Shown here: piece after piece, positions 25,380-35,656 of the stretch
Numbering within the stretch: position 1 is the stretch's first letter
Layout of the letters: each line of letters opens with the position of its first letter
Origin: a bacterium
GTDB lineage: Bacteria > Zhuqueibacterota > QNDG01 > JAGLOF01
Assembly: GCA_023139105.1 (NCBI GenBank)
Contig: JAGLOF010000053.1
Span: forward strand, 1-45,817
Direction of reading: 5' to 3'
Length of the DNA stretch: 45,817 nucleotides
Translations under genes and position numbers: made by a program
The notes under the pieces: model-generated
Told to the model about the DNA's origin: nothing
Database searches by the model: none
Seen by the model: only the letters and a program-made list of their open reading frames with translations

Positions 25380-26666
25380 TTAATGTCCAACTGTTTTATC
25401 TTTTTTCCAGAATAATAGTAGTTCTGCTATTGAAATTGTTGAATTATTTATTATAGGTTTTGCCCAGAATCCGATACTTAGAATATACCCTAGTGTAATG
25501 TATAAGAATAGCATCCCAATTCGTAAACCAAAGAGATCTCCAAGTAGACCAATAATTGGCGGGAGTAATGCACCACCGATAATTCCGGTACAAAGAATAC
25601 CTGAGAAAGAACCATGATGTTCTTTTACTGAATTTAATGCCAGTGAGAATATGATTGACCACATTACAGAAAGGAAAAAACCAATAGCCGGAAAGGCATA
25701 AAGGGCTACAGTGGCACTTCCCAGGAGTGCAGCTGTAAGGGTCGCTATTGCCAGTATGGCTGAGACGATCAAGATTTTGCGTGAATCGTATAGTTTTAAT
25801 AATGCCAGACCAAGGAAACATCCGAAAGTTAAAGCCAGCCAGAAATTAGCTACAGTATCTGCACCTTGAATTTTCGGATCAAGATTATGGTAAGTCTCAA
25901 GAAATTTTGATGACCAATCTGCAATACCCTGTTCTGTCCCAACATATGCAAATATGGCTATAAAGAAGCTGATTACATATTTATCTTTCAATAGTGCTGC
26001 ATAGGTCTTTAAGGATGTTGCAACTTTTTCATCTTCTTTTAATTTGACTTTAGGTAATTTGACAAAGATGATCAGTATTAACATAATCAACGCAATAACA
26101 GCAGATATGGCATATAATGATATCCATGTAGCGTTTGGTGGTACAATATTTTGTAAAGCAGAAAATAAAAAATTTCCTTTACCATCATACTCGGGAAGAC
26201 CGGTTGCAATATAAGAGTATACTTTCGGGCCAATGAAACCAGCTGCGCCAAAGAATAATTGTGCCAGTACAGATGTAAATGCAAAATGCTCCTCGCCGCC
26301 GGCAACACGAAGCAGGGGGTTGATTGCAACTTGAAGCATTGTCATGCCAATACCAATCATGAAGAGAGAAAATAATCCAACAATAAAATATGGAAACAGG
26401 GTGAAGCAGAATGCACCGGTGAATGCTATGGCAAATGCAGTTATTATGATGGTTTTTTCTTTATAGCGATCAACTAATATTCCAGCCGGAATTGACATGA
26501 CACCATATGCAATAAAGAATGAAAATGGCAGGAAACCGGCAAAAAACAGTGAAAGATCAAATGTTTTTATCATATCCGGTACCAGGGCACCAATAATATT
26601 GGTAAGAAATGAGATGGCTAAAAATATGATTAAAATTAAAAAAACTACAAAATAATTACGGCGCAT
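25380..26666 (-). CDS. FucP/NagP-like MFS sugar transporter
   Basis: 428 residues with about twelve hydrophobic helices and no signal peptide. It resembles the FucP branch of the major facilitator superfamily ('FSFFIAYGVMSIPAGILVDRYKEK', 'IGIGMTMLQVAINPLLRVAGGEEHFAF', 'LNSVKEHHGSFSGILCTGIIGGALLPPIIG'), which imports fucose, glucose or N-acetylglucosamine with protons. Here it likely brings in the monosaccharide released by the glycosidases, most probably glucosamine. It lies 31 bp before the kinase gene on the same strand. Confidence 0.9.
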   Translation of the reverse strand: MRRNYFVVFLILIIFLAISFLTNIIGALVPDMIKTFDLSLFFAGFLPFSFFIAYGVMSIPAGILVDRYKEKTIIITAFAIAFTGAFCFTLFPYFIVGLFSLFMIGIGMTMLQVAINPLLRVAGGEEHFAFTSVLAQLFFGAAGFIGPKVYSYIATGLPEYDGKGNFLFSALQNIVPPNATWISLYAISAVIALIMLILIIFVKLPKVKLKEDEKVATSLKTYAALLKDKYVISFFIAIFAYVGTEQGIADWSSKFLETYHNLDPKIQGADTVANFWLALTFGCFLGLALLKLYDSRKILIVSAILAIATLTAALLGSATVALYAFPAIGFFLSVMWSIIFSLALNSVKEHHGSFSGILCTGIIGGALLPPIIGLLGDLFGLRIGMLFLYITLGYILSIGFWAKPIINNSTISIAELLLFWKKDKTVGH

Positions 26667-26707
26667 GTTGTATCTCCTTTAGAGAAAAAAATCTGGATTA
26701 ACTTATA

Positions 26708-29353
26708 CTAATTTGAAATTAAATTTAATCCTGAATAGGTGAAGACCGGGCGTTGACCTTTGAGGTCGTCAACATTATACTCGGCAGAAACTATACGTTT
26801 TTCTCCAGGTATAAGAGAGAAATAATTGTCTTCCCAGAAGATGGGTAGAATTGTCAAACCGTCATTATCACCGGCAATTTTGAGTTCAATGAAGAAAGCT
26901 AAAGATTCTTCCGAATTTTCCAGTGTAACAGTTATTTTCTGTTTTTTACCCATTGTAGTGATCTTATGTGTAACATCAATTTTGACAGGGTGTAAATCAT
27001 TCAATCCGGTGAAATCCGCATAAGAGGAATTAGGTGTTACATACCATGTTGATTTTGCGAAATCGAGCTTGTCTTCTTGAGTGGAAAGCCAGTAGAAATT
27101 TCCTGTTATTCGAGTGCCGTCAATGTCCTTCAATTTTAAATCAAGGAAGTATGTTGTGCTCAAATCGGCAGGTTGTGGTAGTGTAAGTATTTTTAAAGAC
27201 GATTGAGCATCTGCATTGACTGTTATCGTTTTTTCAAAAACAGTGTGTGAATTGATATCCAGAATACGTATTTCCGCCTGCATCGCTGATCGCTTATCCA
27301 AAAATTCATTTGTCAGATAAATACTGTGATCGCCATAATTATATATAATATTCAATGGTTGGCAAGCCTGCCTTGTACCATAGAAAGCACCGGTTGGCAT
27401 GAGATAGTAGTCGAATAACTGCCAGAGATGGCATGGCCAGCATGAGTTGAACATCCATTGAATTACACCTGTAGCCTCAGGTTTGTTGACTGCAAAGGCT
27501 TCAAACATGGCGCGTATTGCTTCATAGTTAGCTACCTGGGCCTTTGTGGTAAATTCTTCAACAGAATTGCCACGACCGTAACGCTTATCAAAAGGTTTTA
27601 ACCAGTAGTCAAAAGAGGCAAATACAGAGCGTCCGCAATGAAAATCCCAGACATCATTTAAAGGCCATAATTTATCCTTTGGAGTGAATTTTTTTACAGA
27701 TTCCAGTACAGCCGGCTGCAAGCCCGGTCCGGTCTCGGTATTAAATCCAAAAGCTCCGCCCAATGATTTATCTACGTACCAATAATTGGGTGTTACATAA
27801 CTGTATGGACCTGTCATCTTTACAGCCACAGGACCGGATACTTCGCTGGTGTAATCGTGTGCGCCTCCAAATGCGGTCTGACGGCATCCTGCTAATGTTG
27901 GTCTGCCCGGATCAACTTCATCCAGTTCATGCAATAGTGCTCTTTCCAATTCCGGGCGAGGAAGCATATCACTGCCAAATACCCATACAAGGACACTTGG
28001 ATGATTTCGTGCCCAGATTACCTGGTCACAGTAGGATTGAGTATGAAACTCTATTTCCTCAGGAGTATTAATTAACAGATAGTTATCTGTGGGACGATGA
28101 ACATAATTTTCCCATTCCCAATGACAGCTCCAACCTATCATCAATAATAATCCAAGTTCATCGCAACGTTCATAAATTGTCTGGCTAGATCCCCAGAATC
28201 CTTCAAGACGTATAGTATTTAGATTCATATGTGCGGCATATTGCAGTTGTGCTTCAACTTTATTGGCATCTTCCCGGAGAAAGAGATCATCTACCCAGCC
28301 GCCGCCGCGAATCAGAACTTTTTTACCATTTACTGTCCAGCCGCGATGACCCTGCTCATTTATATAGTCGCCAACTTCGCGAATGCCGAAGCGAATAGAG
28401 CTTTGATCTGTCAGTAGACCATTCGCCATCAATTGCATATTTAAATTATAAAGAGGGTGATCACCCATGAGATGAGGCCACCATAGACAGGGATTATCAA
28501 AGTGAAGCGCAGCATGAGTTTCTGCTGTCATAATTATTTTACGTTTTTCACCTGGTTTTAGTGAATAATCAATTGAAAACTTATGATCTTCAATCTGCCC
28601 GTCCAATTTACCGGTTTGTATTGTCTGAGAATGATTGACAAGAAAGGCGGATATACTTAGATCTGCTTCTTTCAAGGTCTCAAGATTGACATCAGCCTGC
28701 ACAAAAATATCAGTGAGACTAACAGTACCTGTCTGCTTGATTTTAACGGGACGCCACAGGCCTATGTTATCATCAGGCGGGTAGGGGTTCCAGTCTACCC
28801 AGCCAATTGTAAGATCATCTTTTTCAGGCCTGATGATTTCAATCAGCAATACATTATTCTCAGGCTTCACTGTTTGTGTGATATTCAAGGAATACATCTT
28901 AAATGGTCCGATCAGGGTGTCAGCATCTCCGATCTGATGTCCATTCAGCCATACGTTTGCCCTGAAATTGAAGCCTTCAAGTTCAAGTTCTATATTGCTC
29001 TGCGGTAGATCCGGATCCAGGTCAAATACCTTGCGGTAAAACCATGGCACCTGAAATGGAGACTTGTCAATTTCTTTTAATGTAGTTCCCATGAAAGGAT
29101 CAGCATATACTTCCAGGTCAACTAATGCTCCAAAGATCGTAGAAGGCACTGATACTTGATATGCCTTGTCAGACTGCCATTCCGGACGATGAAGCTGAGA
29201 AATATCTTCAATATCTTTTGAAGAGAGCAAGTCCCATCCTTCAGTTAATTGGATAGTTTGATTAAGCATTTCAATTTTTCCTGATGAGATGCATTGCGAT
29301 TGTAATACAGCAAATGAGCAACAGAGCAATAAAATCAAGCGCTTCTTCTTCAT
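26708..29353 (-). CDS. GH2 exo-beta-D-glucosaminidase-type glycosidase
   Basis: 881 residues. An N-terminal signal or lipoprotein signal (Cys21) is followed by a GH2 sugar-binding domain (about 45-205, '[20 protein letters not shown]'), an immunoglobulin-like domain, the TIM barrel (about 330-660) and C-terminal beta domains. The acid/base position reads 'FGSDMLP' (D462) where most GH2 enzymes have Asn-Glu; the nucleophile is E540 in 'FNTETGPG'. Asp as acid/base is known from exo-beta-D-glucosaminidases such as CsxA, which release glucosamine from chitosan ends. A mannosidase is less likely. The start overlaps the nagB stop by 4 bp (ATGA), showing coupling. Confidence 0.88.
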   Translation of the reverse strand: MKKKRLILLLCCSFAVLQSQCISSGKIEMLNQTIQLTEGWDLLSSKDIEDISQLHRPEWQSDKAYQVSVPSTIFGALVDLEVYADPFMGTTLKEIDKSPFQVPWFYRKVFDLDPDLPQSNIELELEGFNFRANVWLNGHQIGDADTLIGPFKMYSLNITQTVKPENNVLLIEIIRPEKDDLTIGWVDWNPYPPDDNIGLWRPVKIKQTGTVSLTDIFVQADVNLETLKEADLSISAFLVNHSQTIQTGKLDGQIEDHKFSIDYSLKPGEKRKIIMTAETHAALHFDNPCLWWPHLMGDHPLYNLNMQLMANGLLTDQSSIRFGIREVGDYINEQGHRGWTVNGKKVLIRGGGWVDDLFLREDANKVEAQLQYAAHMNLNTIRLEGFWGSSQTIYERCDELGLLLMIGWSCHWEWENYVHRPTDNYLLINTPEEIEFHTQSYCDQVIWARNHPSVLVWVFGSDMLPRPELERALLHELDEVDPGRPTLAGCRQTAFGGAHDYTSEVSGPVAVKMTGPYSYVTPNYWYVDKSLGGAFGFNTETGPGLQPAVLESVKKFTPKDKLWPLNDVWDFHCGRSVFASFDYWLKPFDKRYGRGNSVEEFTTKAQVANYEAIRAMFEAFAVNKPEATGVIQWMFNSCWPCHLWQLFDYYLMPTGAFYGTRQACQPLNIIYNYGDHSIYLTNEFLDKRSAMQAEIRILDINSHTVFEKTITVNADAQSSLKILTLPQPADLSTTYFLDLKLKDIDGTRITGNFYWLSTQEDKLDFAKSTWYVTPNSSYADFTGLNDLHPVKIDVTHKITTMGKKQKITVTLENSEESLAFFIELKIAGDNDGLTILPIFWEDNYFSLIPGEKRIVSAEYNVDDLKGQRPVFTYSGLNLISN

Positions 29354-30192
29354 TTTTCATCCTCTTTCAATAGTTCATTGGGGAATATTTGCTTATAATT
29401 TTTTCTGTTATTCTGTTCAATTTCCTTAAAATATTTTACTGTTCCAACTTTCAATTCATATGTAGATTCTTCATCACATACTATAATTCCATGTTTATGT
29501 AACTGAAGCATGGAGACAGTCCACATGTGGTTTACACCTTCTTCTACACATTTTTGAAGGGCACGCGATTTATTATGTCCGCTGATGAGAATTAGCACTT
29601 TGTCTGCATCCATTACAGTGCCTACGCCTACAGTCAATGCAGTTTTAGGAACTTTTTCCGGATCATTATTAAAAAAACGAGAATTTGCAATACGCGTATC
29701 ATGAGTCAATGTTTTAATGCGTGTCCTGGATGAAAGTGAGGAACCCGGTTCATTAAAAGCTATGTGTCCATCCGGGCCAATGCCGCCCAGAAAGAGTCTG
29801 ATACCATTTTTTTCTCTGATCTTTTCTTCATAATTTCTACATTCGGCTGCAAGATCAGTCGCATTACCATTTAGAATATTGATATTTTCTCTGGGTATGT
29901 CAATATGTTTAAATAAATGTTCATGCATGAAATAGTGATAGCTTTGCGGATGAGTTTCAGCAATTCCTACATACTCATCCATATTAAAAGTAATAACATT
30001 TTTAAAAGATATATGGCCGCGTCTATAGGCGTCAACAAGACATTTATATGTTCCTACCGGTGAAGAACCTGTAGGAAGCCCCAGGACAAAAGGTTTGTCT
30101 TCAGCAGGTTGAAACTCATTGATTTCATTAATGATGAAATTTGCCGCCCAGCGGCTCAAACGATCAACATTTCTCTGAACAATTATACGCAT
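29350..30192 (-). CDS. nagB: Glucosamine-6-phosphate deaminase
   Basis: 280 residues. Motifs are complete: '[14 protein letters not shown]', 'FNMDEYVG', '[18 protein letters not shown]' with the catalytic Asp and His, and '[21 protein letters not shown]'. It converts glucosamine 6-phosphate to fructose 6-phosphate and ammonia in the cytoplasm. The start at 30192 has GGAG 5 nt upstream; an upstream ATG at 30210 does not. It is in the same operon as the GH2 enzyme and the kinase that would make its substrate. No nagA deacetylase is present in the window. Confidence 0.95.
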   Translation of the reverse strand: MRIIVQRNVDRLSRWAANFIINEINEFQPAEDKPFVLGLPTGSSPVGTYKCLVDAYRRGHISFKNVITFNMDEYVGIAETHPQSYHYFMHEHLFKHIDIPRENINILNGNATDLAAECRNYEEKIREKNGIRLFLGGIGPDGHIAFNEPGSSLSSRTRIKTLTHDTRIANSRFFNNDPEKVPKTALTVGVGTVMDADKVLILISGHNKSRALQKCVEEGVNHMWTVSMLQLHKHGIIVCDEESTYELKVGTVKYFKEIEQNNRKNYKQIFPNELLKEDEK

Positions 30193-30219
30193 TAACACTC
30201 CATAGAACAAAAATATTTG

Positions 30220-31323
30220 TCAATTACAATGATTTTTCACAATTCGTTGTTTTTCCGGTGAAGCAGCAAGATGATCCCAATTCCAAAAAATGATTCCGCT
30301 TGATGGATGCTTTAAACCGGAGATAAGGCCGTGTTCAAATTCATTTGTATCTACAGGCTCATCAAGATATGCTTTACCGACCTGAATGCTGGGAATAATT
30401 TTACAAGTTGTCTGTAGGTTAAAATCTTTCACAACAGAATGAATCCATTCAGGAGTTTGTTTTAACATGTGCGAATAGGTCATTGGAGAAATATATGTTG
30501 CATTTATCGCAAGCTTTTCTATGGCCTGTCCAGAAATGTGACGTATGGCACCATCATAATCATTTTCATGCCATGGCAGCGCATGTATATTTATCATGAT
30601 ATCTGGCTTGACAGTGTGGGCTGCACGGATAATCTCGTTCGTCCAATCATTAATTAATCTACATTTCCAATTTGTCCATGCATCACGGTGGTGTTCCCTT
30701 ATCCATGCAGCTCTGCTGTGTATATCAGCGTACTTCCTGGCTGGTGTAATACCTGCATCACTAAAAAAAGTGCTTACACAGGAGTCGCAGAAACATGTTT
30801 CAGGCAGATCTTCAAATGGTGTGTCAGGATAAATCTTTTCCCAGAATACAAAGTGCCTGATAAAATCGATGCTTAATCCATCGGCGTCTGTTTTTCTTAA
30901 AATATCTTTAATATATTGCACGTGTTTCTGCCTGTATATCTTCCGCGAGGGGCATACAAATTCTACCCATTCTTCTATTGCATGGCTGCCGTGCTGAGTA
31001 ATTGCATAATCATCAGGATTTATTTTCAGGTGATCAGGATTGTAGAAGGTTGGTATGATAACAAATGTATGCATGTCTGTAGCTTTAGCTTCATCTCTGA
31101 AATTTTGCCTGGATAATAATTGCGGACTGGCAAAAACAGTATTAATTCCAAGATCGACCATTCTATCAAAAAGTAGCTGCATATCTCCGTCATATTCATA
31201 AATTTTAACGCCAATGACAGTATTCGCTCCATCATTTTGCCTGGAATCATTTGTGTTGAACATATTGGAGATCGTAAGGCCAAGTATAATGCTGGCCACT
31301 ATCCCTATTATTGTTTTTATCAT
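30220..31323 (-). CDS. Exported TIM-barrel protein, putative glycosidase of unknown family
   Basis: 367 residues from the preferred start (AAGG 6 nt upstream). An N-terminal hydrophobic segment ('IGIVASIILGLTISNMF') is a signal or anchor. The rest reads as a TIM barrel of the GH-like type: 'LLFDRMVDLGINTVFASPQLL', 'DADGLSIDFIRHFVFWEKIYP', 'PDIMINIHALPWHENDYDGAI', 'GLISGLKHPSSGIIFWNWDHL'. The D in 'LSIDFIR' and acidic residues on later strands are candidate catalytic groups. A 'CFCDSC' cysteine cluster is notable. I cannot place it in a named CAZy family. It lies 11 bp after the lipoprotein gene upstream and 27 bp before nagB. Confidence 0.75.
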   Translation of the reverse strand: MIKTIIGIVASIILGLTISNMFNTNDSRQNDGANTVIGVKIYEYDGDMQLLFDRMVDLGINTVFASPQLLSRQNFRDEAKATDMHTFVIIPTFYNPDHLKINPDDYAITQHGSHAIEEWVEFVCPSRKIYRQKHVQYIKDILRKTDADGLSIDFIRHFVFWEKIYPDTPFEDLPETCFCDSCVSTFFSDAGITPARKYADIHSRAAWIREHHRDAWTNWKCRLINDWTNEIIRAAHTVKPDIMINIHALPWHENDYDGAIRHISGQAIEKLAINATYISPMTYSHMLKQTPEWIHSVVKDFNLQTTCKIIPSIQVGKAYLDEPVDTNEFEHGLISGLKHPSSGIIFWNWDHLAASPEKQRIVKNHCN

Positions 31324-31334
31324 TTTATGCCTTG

Positions 31335-32243
31335 CTAATTTGATGTTGGCAAAACTTCTCTGAGAGTGAAGTCTACCCAGAAAATAGAGCATGGTTGATC
31401 AATACGGTCTGCCAGTGCACCACCAATATCCTTTGGCGGCGTATCCAGTGCTTCCCACCAGGGTCTGTCAGCACCATAACCTACCTGAAATCCGACATGA
31501 TTGGGCTTAAAATAAGCAGCCCAGTAATTTACAAATTCATTTGCCATAGCATTGAAAGTCCCTAATCCCTGACTATCGGATATGAAAATCAAGTCACTTC
31601 TGTAAGTAGGAGGCATCCATTCTCTGTCCCAATGCTTAAGAAAAGTAGTATAGTGTGCATTATGGGCTTTCACGGCTTCGTTCCATGATTGTGCCATGGC
31701 ATCTGTGGCAGGAATGCCCCATCCTGCTCGCTCAGCTTCACGGTGCCACTCAACATCAATGCCAAATCCAATTACACAAGAGTGATGTTTGTAGCGATTC
31801 AAGACAAGATTAATCAATTCAGTTATATTTGCATTTGCAGGTTCTACCTGCAGAAAAACTTTTATACCGGCCTGGTCAAAATAATCCAGGTATGGCTCAT
31901 GCCTGTCAGTATCGGTAAACACAATGTGTTCATGATTAGCAGCATCACCAGGAAAGAATAGTCTACAGTCAGTGGATGACGCCATCTCACCAACAATCCA
32001 GATTGCACAGGGAATAGACTCTGTAAAATAACCGGACATTGTAGTTATTGCTATCTCCCATCCTTGGGCATTGGGAAAAGGGGAGATGCCGTAACTGGAT
32101 GATCTAACACCTGCAAATGGAATATTGCCGGTGGCATCTGGAAAATCTTGCTCAATCGGAATGTATTCAATAGATTTTTTTGGAGAACATGCAATAATGC
32201 ACAATATTATTATTAAACAAGTTTTAGATATTAATTTCTTCAA
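31335..32243 (-). CDS. Lipoprotein with barrel-like domain of unknown function
   Basis: 302 residues. A lipobox-like signal ('LIIILCIIACSP', Cys19) suggests membrane attachment. The body contains 'SIPCAIWIVGEM', 'HEPYLDYFDQAGIKVFLQVEPANANITELI', 'YKHHSCVIGFGIDVEWHREAERAGWG' and 'HVGFQVGYGADRPWW'. The strand pattern and acidic residues after strands ('GIDVEWH') suggest a TIM-barrel hydrolase, but no family is recognised. It is placed 13 bp after the GH9 gene and 11 bp before the other barrel protein, so it likely acts on the same glycan. Confidence 0.7.
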   Translation of the reverse strand: MKKLISKTCLIIILCIIACSPKKSIEYIPIEQDFPDATGNIPFAGVRSSSYGISPFPNAQGWEIAITTMSGYFTESIPCAIWIVGEMASSTDCRLFFPGDAANHEHIVFTDTDRHEPYLDYFDQAGIKVFLQVEPANANITELINLVLNRYKHHSCVIGFGIDVEWHREAERAGWGIPATDAMAQSWNEAVKAHNAHYTTFLKHWDREWMPPTYRSDLIFISDSQGLGTFNAMANEFVNYWAAYFKPNHVGFQVGYGADRPWWEALDTPPKDIGGALADRIDQPCSIFWVDFTLREVLPTSN

Positions 32244-32256
32244 GAATATCCCTCTG

Positions 32257-33948
32257 TTATTGAATCAGAATCATTTTCAGTGTTCGGTTGCCGCTAGAAG
32301 ATGTCAGCCTGCAATAATAGATGCCGCTTTCGGCATATGCAGCATTCCAGCGGAATATATGGCTGCCTGAGGGCAGGGAACCATTGTGCAGAGTAGAAAC
32401 TGCTTGTCCAAGTATATTATATACAATGATTTGTACATCTGTGGAAGAGCTGCATATGCATACTAGCTCTGTCTGAGAGTTAAAGGGATTTGGATAGTTT
32501 TGATGAAGAAGAATCTTATCAGGATGTTGTGAAGATTCGCCATTTACAGAAGTATTGCCATTATGTGCCAATGCTGCAAGTGTCCCGACAATAGCAGAAT
32601 TGTAATCAATTGTGACTTCATTGCCGATGTAATCATTTATATCGTCTTCATAGCCTGCTGAACTGACATCTGTAGCAATGCGTGTAGGTCCGCCTACCAT
32701 TGCACCTTTGAGGGAGTGGAGAGGAGGCTGGTTAAAATTCCAATCATGTACTTCACGGCCATAGGCATTAACATGATGGGGGTATTGAGGATAATTTTCT
32801 CCCCAACCGATAATGAAGGAACGATTGTATTCATTGTCACCCATGATATAATCTGCCTGAGATCGTGTAAAATCAAGATACTTAATTTCATCTGTCACAT
32901 CGTACAATAGACCAGCTGAAAATGCCGCTCCTGCCGCATATCTGAGGCTTCCCCAATTACCAAAAAATGCCAAACCTTTGACATAAGTATAATTACTGAC
33001 TTGACGTAAGTATCTATCAACGTCTCTGCGCCAATTAGCCAGTGCTTGTGTATAACCGGCTTTTACCAGGCTGTGGCGACCGTAATCCCAATGCGTAGAC
33101 CAGTCTACAACCCAGCCATGTGATGCCGTGGAATTATTCCAGGAGATAGCTTCATCCAGAAAAATCAGTTCTCCTGTTGCATTGTATAGAGCTGCTGCAC
33201 CGCAAAGCATAGCGTCTTTCCAGGTATTTTTTTGATAAAAAGCTTCGTTTGTTGTACCCGGATGTTCTTTTGCATATTGATACAAACGACGTGCCTGTGT
33301 CAGACAGGCAGGTGCATAATCATTGTCATATGTATGATATACGCGTGACATCAATGCCAGAGCTGCCGCTGCAATACCCGCTATATCGGCTTTTGCATTG
33401 GCAAAAACCGGGCGTTTGCCACCGCCCCTTGAGACGGAGAGAGTAGATTGATATGGAGATGTATACCAATAACTATGGTCCTGATCACCGCCTACCCTGG
33501 CGATCACTGTTTGATCATCGGGGTGGACTTTGAGAAGATAATTTGTGGCAATTTTGACTTCATCCAGTATATCCGGAATACCATTGGGATTGCCGGAATA
33601 GTTTATATCGTCATTATCATTGAATCCTTCTGGGAAAACATCATATGATTTTAAAAGAGCAAATGCTGCGAATCCGGTAGTCATGGTAAATTTGATATGA
33701 TCACCTGCATCATGCCAGCCACCGTTAAGATCCAGGTCTGAACGTAGAGCAGGGCCGTCCTCCAGGTGACATGTGCTGCCGTATGGATTGTTAGTTAAAA
33801 GCCAGTTGTGGGCATCACCACATCGCTGGGCACCGTAAAATTTTATAGTCAATTGCAGAGCCTGCGTATAATCATCTTCATTTGCACTGAAGAGCGGCCG
33901 GACAAGTAGGAATATTAGTAATATGCTTAGTGCTTTAGAAATTCTCAT
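32257..33948 (-). CDS. Secreted GH9 glycoside hydrolase with T9SS-like C-terminus
   Basis: 563 residues. Signal peptide at about 1-22; GH9 (alpha/alpha)6 domain with the nucleophile region 'GGWHDAGDHIKF' (about 76-86), 'PHHVNAYG' and the acid 'NEVTIDYNSA' (Glu about 444); then 'LLHQNYPNPFNSQTELV...' to 'NRTLKMILIQ', a C-terminal domain of the T9SS/FlgD-like type. Most GH9 enzymes cut beta-1,4-glucans; some Vibrionaceae members act as exo-glucosaminidases. With a glucosaminidase and NagB beside it, either chitosan oligomers or beta-glucan could be the substrate. The ATG at 33948 is preferred over an adjacent TTG. Confidence 0.92.
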   Translation of the reverse strand: MRISKALSILLIFLLVRPLFSANEDDYTQALQLTIKFYGAQRCGDAHNWLLTNNPYGSTCHLEDGPALRSDLDLNGGWHDAGDHIKFTMTTGFAAFALLKSYDVFPEGFNDNDDINYSGNPNGIPDILDEVKIATNYLLKVHPDDQTVIARVGGDQDHSYWYTSPYQSTLSVSRGGGKRPVFANAKADIAGIAAAALALMSRVYHTYDNDYAPACLTQARRLYQYAKEHPGTTNEAFYQKNTWKDAMLCGAAALYNATGELIFLDEAISWNNSTASHGWVVDWSTHWDYGRHSLVKAGYTQALANWRRDVDRYLRQVSNYTYVKGLAFFGNWGSLRYAAGAAFSAGLLYDVTDEIKYLDFTRSQADYIMGDNEYNRSFIIGWGENYPQYPHHVNAYGREVHDWNFNQPPLHSLKGAMVGGPTRIATDVSSAGYEDDINDYIGNEVTIDYNSAIVGTLAALAHNGNTSVNGESSQHPDKILLHQNYPNPFNSQTELVCICSSSTDVQIIVYNILGQAVSTLHNGSLPSGSHIFRWNAAYAESGIYYCRLTSSSGNRTLKMILIQ

Positions 33949-33977
33949 CAATACAAATCCAGTATAGTTAACAAATT

Positions 33978-34011
33978 GTTTGGGCCGGAAGAGGAGGCCT
34001 CCGGCCCAAAC
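33978..34011 (-). terminator. GC-rich hairpin between receptor genes and catabolic genes
   Basis: Perfect 12-bp stem GTTTGGGCCGGA (33978-33989) with 34000-34011, loop 10 nt, starting 10 nt after the stop of the CBM-like gene. No real T-run follows on the minus strand (AATTTGTT). It may attenuate transcription into the glycosidase part or stabilise the upstream mRNA segment. It is the strongest structure inside the cluster. Confidence 0.55.
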
Positions 34012-34020
34012 GTATGTCTA

Positions 34021-35535
34021 TTATTTTAACAATGTCATTTTCTTTGTGATTTTATTACTGCCCTGGGTCAGGACGTAGAAGTATACACCGCTTGACATTT
34101 CAGACATATCCACATCGAATGTATAAGCGCCACGAATCTTATAGCGATTATCCACAACTGTCTTTACACATTGCCCATTGATATTATAAACTTTAAGGCT
34201 GGTGTTTCCGGCTTTATTCAAGCCGAATATGATATTTGTTGTGGGATTGAATGGATTTGGATAGTTCTGTGACAATTGAAGCTGATCCGGAGACAATGCA
34301 GCACCTGCTTCACCAAGAACTGCTGTGCTTGCATCACCGGCTGTGGCAATGAGACGATCCATCAGGAACTCTACACTATCAGCTTCCAGGCCATTACCGC
34401 CCACTGTAAAGGAGAATTTTGTTATACGGTCCAGGTCCAGTACGCCATTTACAGGTGTATTCCATTCCGGAACAGCAAGTTCAGCAATGGGCCATACCAT
34501 TTCCATCCATTCCGCTGGTTTACCGTAACCAAAAAAAGCACCCCAACGATCTCTGGAAACCCAGCCCTCTTCAGCAGCACCTTCTTCTTTATCAGACAAA
34601 GAGATGGAGAGCTGTACATTTTTACCGTTTGGTTCTTGAAGTATGTCCATCATATATCGGATCTCAGTTGCGCCTGTAATGTCAACAGGTTCATCCCAGA
34701 TGAGCATACCTTCCTGAGCAGTACCCCAGTCGTTGGGGAAATTAACCATGCTGCATCTTACACGCAGACAGCCGTCACCCTCAAAGGGGTTGTCAAAGTC
34801 ATCAGACAGCTCAAAGACATTGTTGACATCATCGTCAATCCATAGTGTCCATATTGAATCAGGGACGGCAGGGAAGATATTCTCTTCAAAATCAAACAGA
34901 CTGGCTACATTGGTAGATTTTGTGGCTGTTAGATGGTCAATTAGGAAACGAACGCTATCGGGGGCAGTGGCATCGCCATGAACGCCAAAATCAAAGGAGA
35001 AAATAGCATCAGTATCTAAAGTTCCATTTAGCGTTGGCATCCATTCAGGTATAACCAAACGGCTAAAAGGAACTACTACTTCAACCCACTCATCAACAGG
35101 TCCATATAACAGGTCAATATCGCCTTCCCACTGGAAAACCTCTTTACCGGCGGCTCCGTCAGCAGAATCAGATAATGCACATGTCCATATCAGACTGCGA
35201 TTTACAGTAGGAGCTTCAAGGATTTTTACCCAAAATCTGATTTCATCGTAATCTGACAAGTCAAGACGAGTGTCAAAGTACCAGATAGCCTCGGTATATG
35301 TACCCCAGTCATTAGGGTATACGCGGAATCTTGCATCGATTTCAAGGCTTGCATCACCGCTTTTAAATTCATCATTATTATCCATGATCATGAAAACATT
35401 TTGAGCATCTTCATTAGCGGTAAACCACCCACCTGTGTCATTATCTTCAAAACCGAGAATAAGGTTTTGGGCAAATAATGATGATGATATCAAAACGATC
35501 AATAGTGTTGCTACAAAACGGAATCGATTTACCAT
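34021..35535 (-). CDS. Secreted protein with two CBM-like domains and T9SS-like C-terminus
   Basis: 504 residues from the preferred start (GGAGGG 9 nt upstream). Signal peptide at about 1-21. Two homologous beta-sandwich modules follow (about 22-215 and 217-410); each has a 'GFE/DFE' start, a 'PNDWGT' motif, a '...IRFWV/IRYMM...' strand and ends 'DSVRFLIDHLTAT' or 'DSVEFLMDRLIAT'. They resemble CBM11-like carbohydrate-binding modules. The C-terminus 'LQLSQNYPNPFNPTTNI...ITKKMTLLK' is a T9SS-type sorting signal. No catalytic domain is visible, so it is probably a surface glycan-binding protein, possibly doing the job of a SusE/F-type protein. Confidence 0.82.
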   Translation of the reverse strand: MVNRFRFVATLLIVLISSSLFAQNLILGFEDNDTGGWFTANEDAQNVFMIMDNNDEFKSGDASLEIDARFRVYPNDWGTYTEAIWYFDTRLDLSDYDEIRFWVKILEAPTVNRSLIWTCALSDSADGAAGKEVFQWEGDIDLLYGPVDEWVEVVVPFSRLVIPEWMPTLNGTLDTDAIFSFDFGVHGDATAPDSVRFLIDHLTATKSTNVASLFDFEENIFPAVPDSIWTLWIDDDVNNVFELSDDFDNPFEGDGCLRVRCSMVNFPNDWGTAQEGMLIWDEPVDITGATEIRYMMDILQEPNGKNVQLSISLSDKEEGAAEEGWVSRDRWGAFFGYGKPAEWMEMVWPIAELAVPEWNTPVNGVLDLDRITKFSFTVGGNGLEADSVEFLMDRLIATAGDASTAVLGEAGAALSPDQLQLSQNYPNPFNPTTNIIFGLNKAGNTSLKVYNINGQCVKTVVDNRYKIRGAYTFDVDMSEMSSGVYFYVLTQGSNKITKKMTLLK

Positions 35536-35656
35536 GTTAACATTCCCTCCTTCAATACAGATGTTTTTGGTTTTTACTCTTCCTCTTTGGAGCTTTTTAA
35601 TGTCAATTCCTCCTTTCCTTATTGATTTTTTACAAGAAATAGTCAAAATAATTAAT

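Noticed and set aside
26708..29353. Plain beta-mannosidase annotation of the GH2 enzyme
   Set aside because: The acid/base position has Asp in 'GSD' and not the Asn-Glu pair of mannosidases, and the neighbours handle glucosamine.
35536..35656. Possible leader peptide with a strong ribosome site (AAGGAGG) upstream of the CBM-like gene
   Set aside because: Only a TTG start followed by about ten codons is available, with no codon bias typical of attenuation.
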